This document shows positions 14,764-14,836 of a stretch of DNA of 14,836 bases, in pieces (the stretch's first letter is position 1; each line of letters starts with the position of its first letter). The translations under genes were made by a program, and so were the position numbers. The DNA is taken from NCBI GenBank assembly GCA_964584325.1, contig CAZOZP010000073.1:1-14836 (forward strand), written 5' to 3'. Under the pieces are notes generated by a model. The model saw only the letters and a list, made by a program, of their open reading frames with translations. It was not told the origin of the DNA and ran no database searches. The stretch comes from CAZOZP01 sp964584325 (GTDB taxonomy: Bacteria > Bacteroidota > Ignavibacteria > Ignavibacteriales > Melioribacteraceae).

Positions 14764-14836
14764 GTTGGGAAAATTAAGATATTTACCACCAAGGTATTAT
14801 GTTTAAATAATCGGTATCCCTTAAATTTGTAATTAC

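Noticed and set aside
14010..14820. 10-bp direct repeat TCGGTATCCC at 14010-14019 and 14811-14820
   Set aside because: Two copies of a 10-mer with little flanking similarity; one covers the yidC ribosome-binding region. It could be chance and suggests no element.
14624..14836. Origin of replication beside rpmH
   Set aside because: No match to the DnaA box TTATNCACA and no dnaA gene were seen; AT-richness alone is not enough.

Overview
The window is an ordinary, compactly coded chromosomal segment of a moderately AT-rich Gram-negative bacterium. Outer-membrane features (an RlpA-type lipoprotein and a patatin fused to a BamA-like barrel), a YidC with a large periplasmic domain, and a DUF4175-like protein suggest the FCB group. 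An Ignavibacteria/Bacteroidota-type genome is my best guess, but this is inferred from gene content and was not tested by phylogeny.

Layout. At 2-5067 (+) lie the 3' part of a large coiled-coil protein (DUF4175-like, open at the window edge), an RlpA-like lipoprotein and uvrB. At 5057-5830 (-) is a two-gene unit: an AhpD-family protein, followed 18 bp later by a 56-aa four-cysteine protein that ends inside the last codons of uvrB. At 5931-9489 (+), divergent from ahpD across 100 bp, is a closely spaced run of OxyR (both redox cysteines visible), a GroES-like protein, an HEXXH zinc peptidase and, after a 63-bp gap, a TPR-like hypothetical protein. At 9483-14623 (-) is the conserved rpmH-rnpA-yidC block, extended by a patatin/BamA-like protein whose start overlaps the end of yidC. 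The last 213 bp are non-coding, with a likely rpmH promoter and a short degenerate repeat.

How the genes may work together. The centre looks like a peroxide-response locus. OxyR faces an AhpD-type disulfide protein across a promoter region with a good inverted repeat. A small cysteine-rich protein, a chaperonin-like cofactor and a peptidase sit in the same two transcription units, which would suit repair or turnover of damaged protein. The right block makes ribosomal protein L34, the RNase P protein and the YidC insertase, plus an outer-membrane lipase-like protein.

I found no CRISPR array, transposase, tRNA, rRNA or phage gene, and nothing that clearly amounts to a new defence or mobile system. 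The most noteworthy points are the unannotated-looking 56-aa Cys4 protein beside AhpD/OxyR, the solo GroES-like gene in the oxyR operon, and the in-frame, one-stop separation of rpmH from a TTG-started rnpA.
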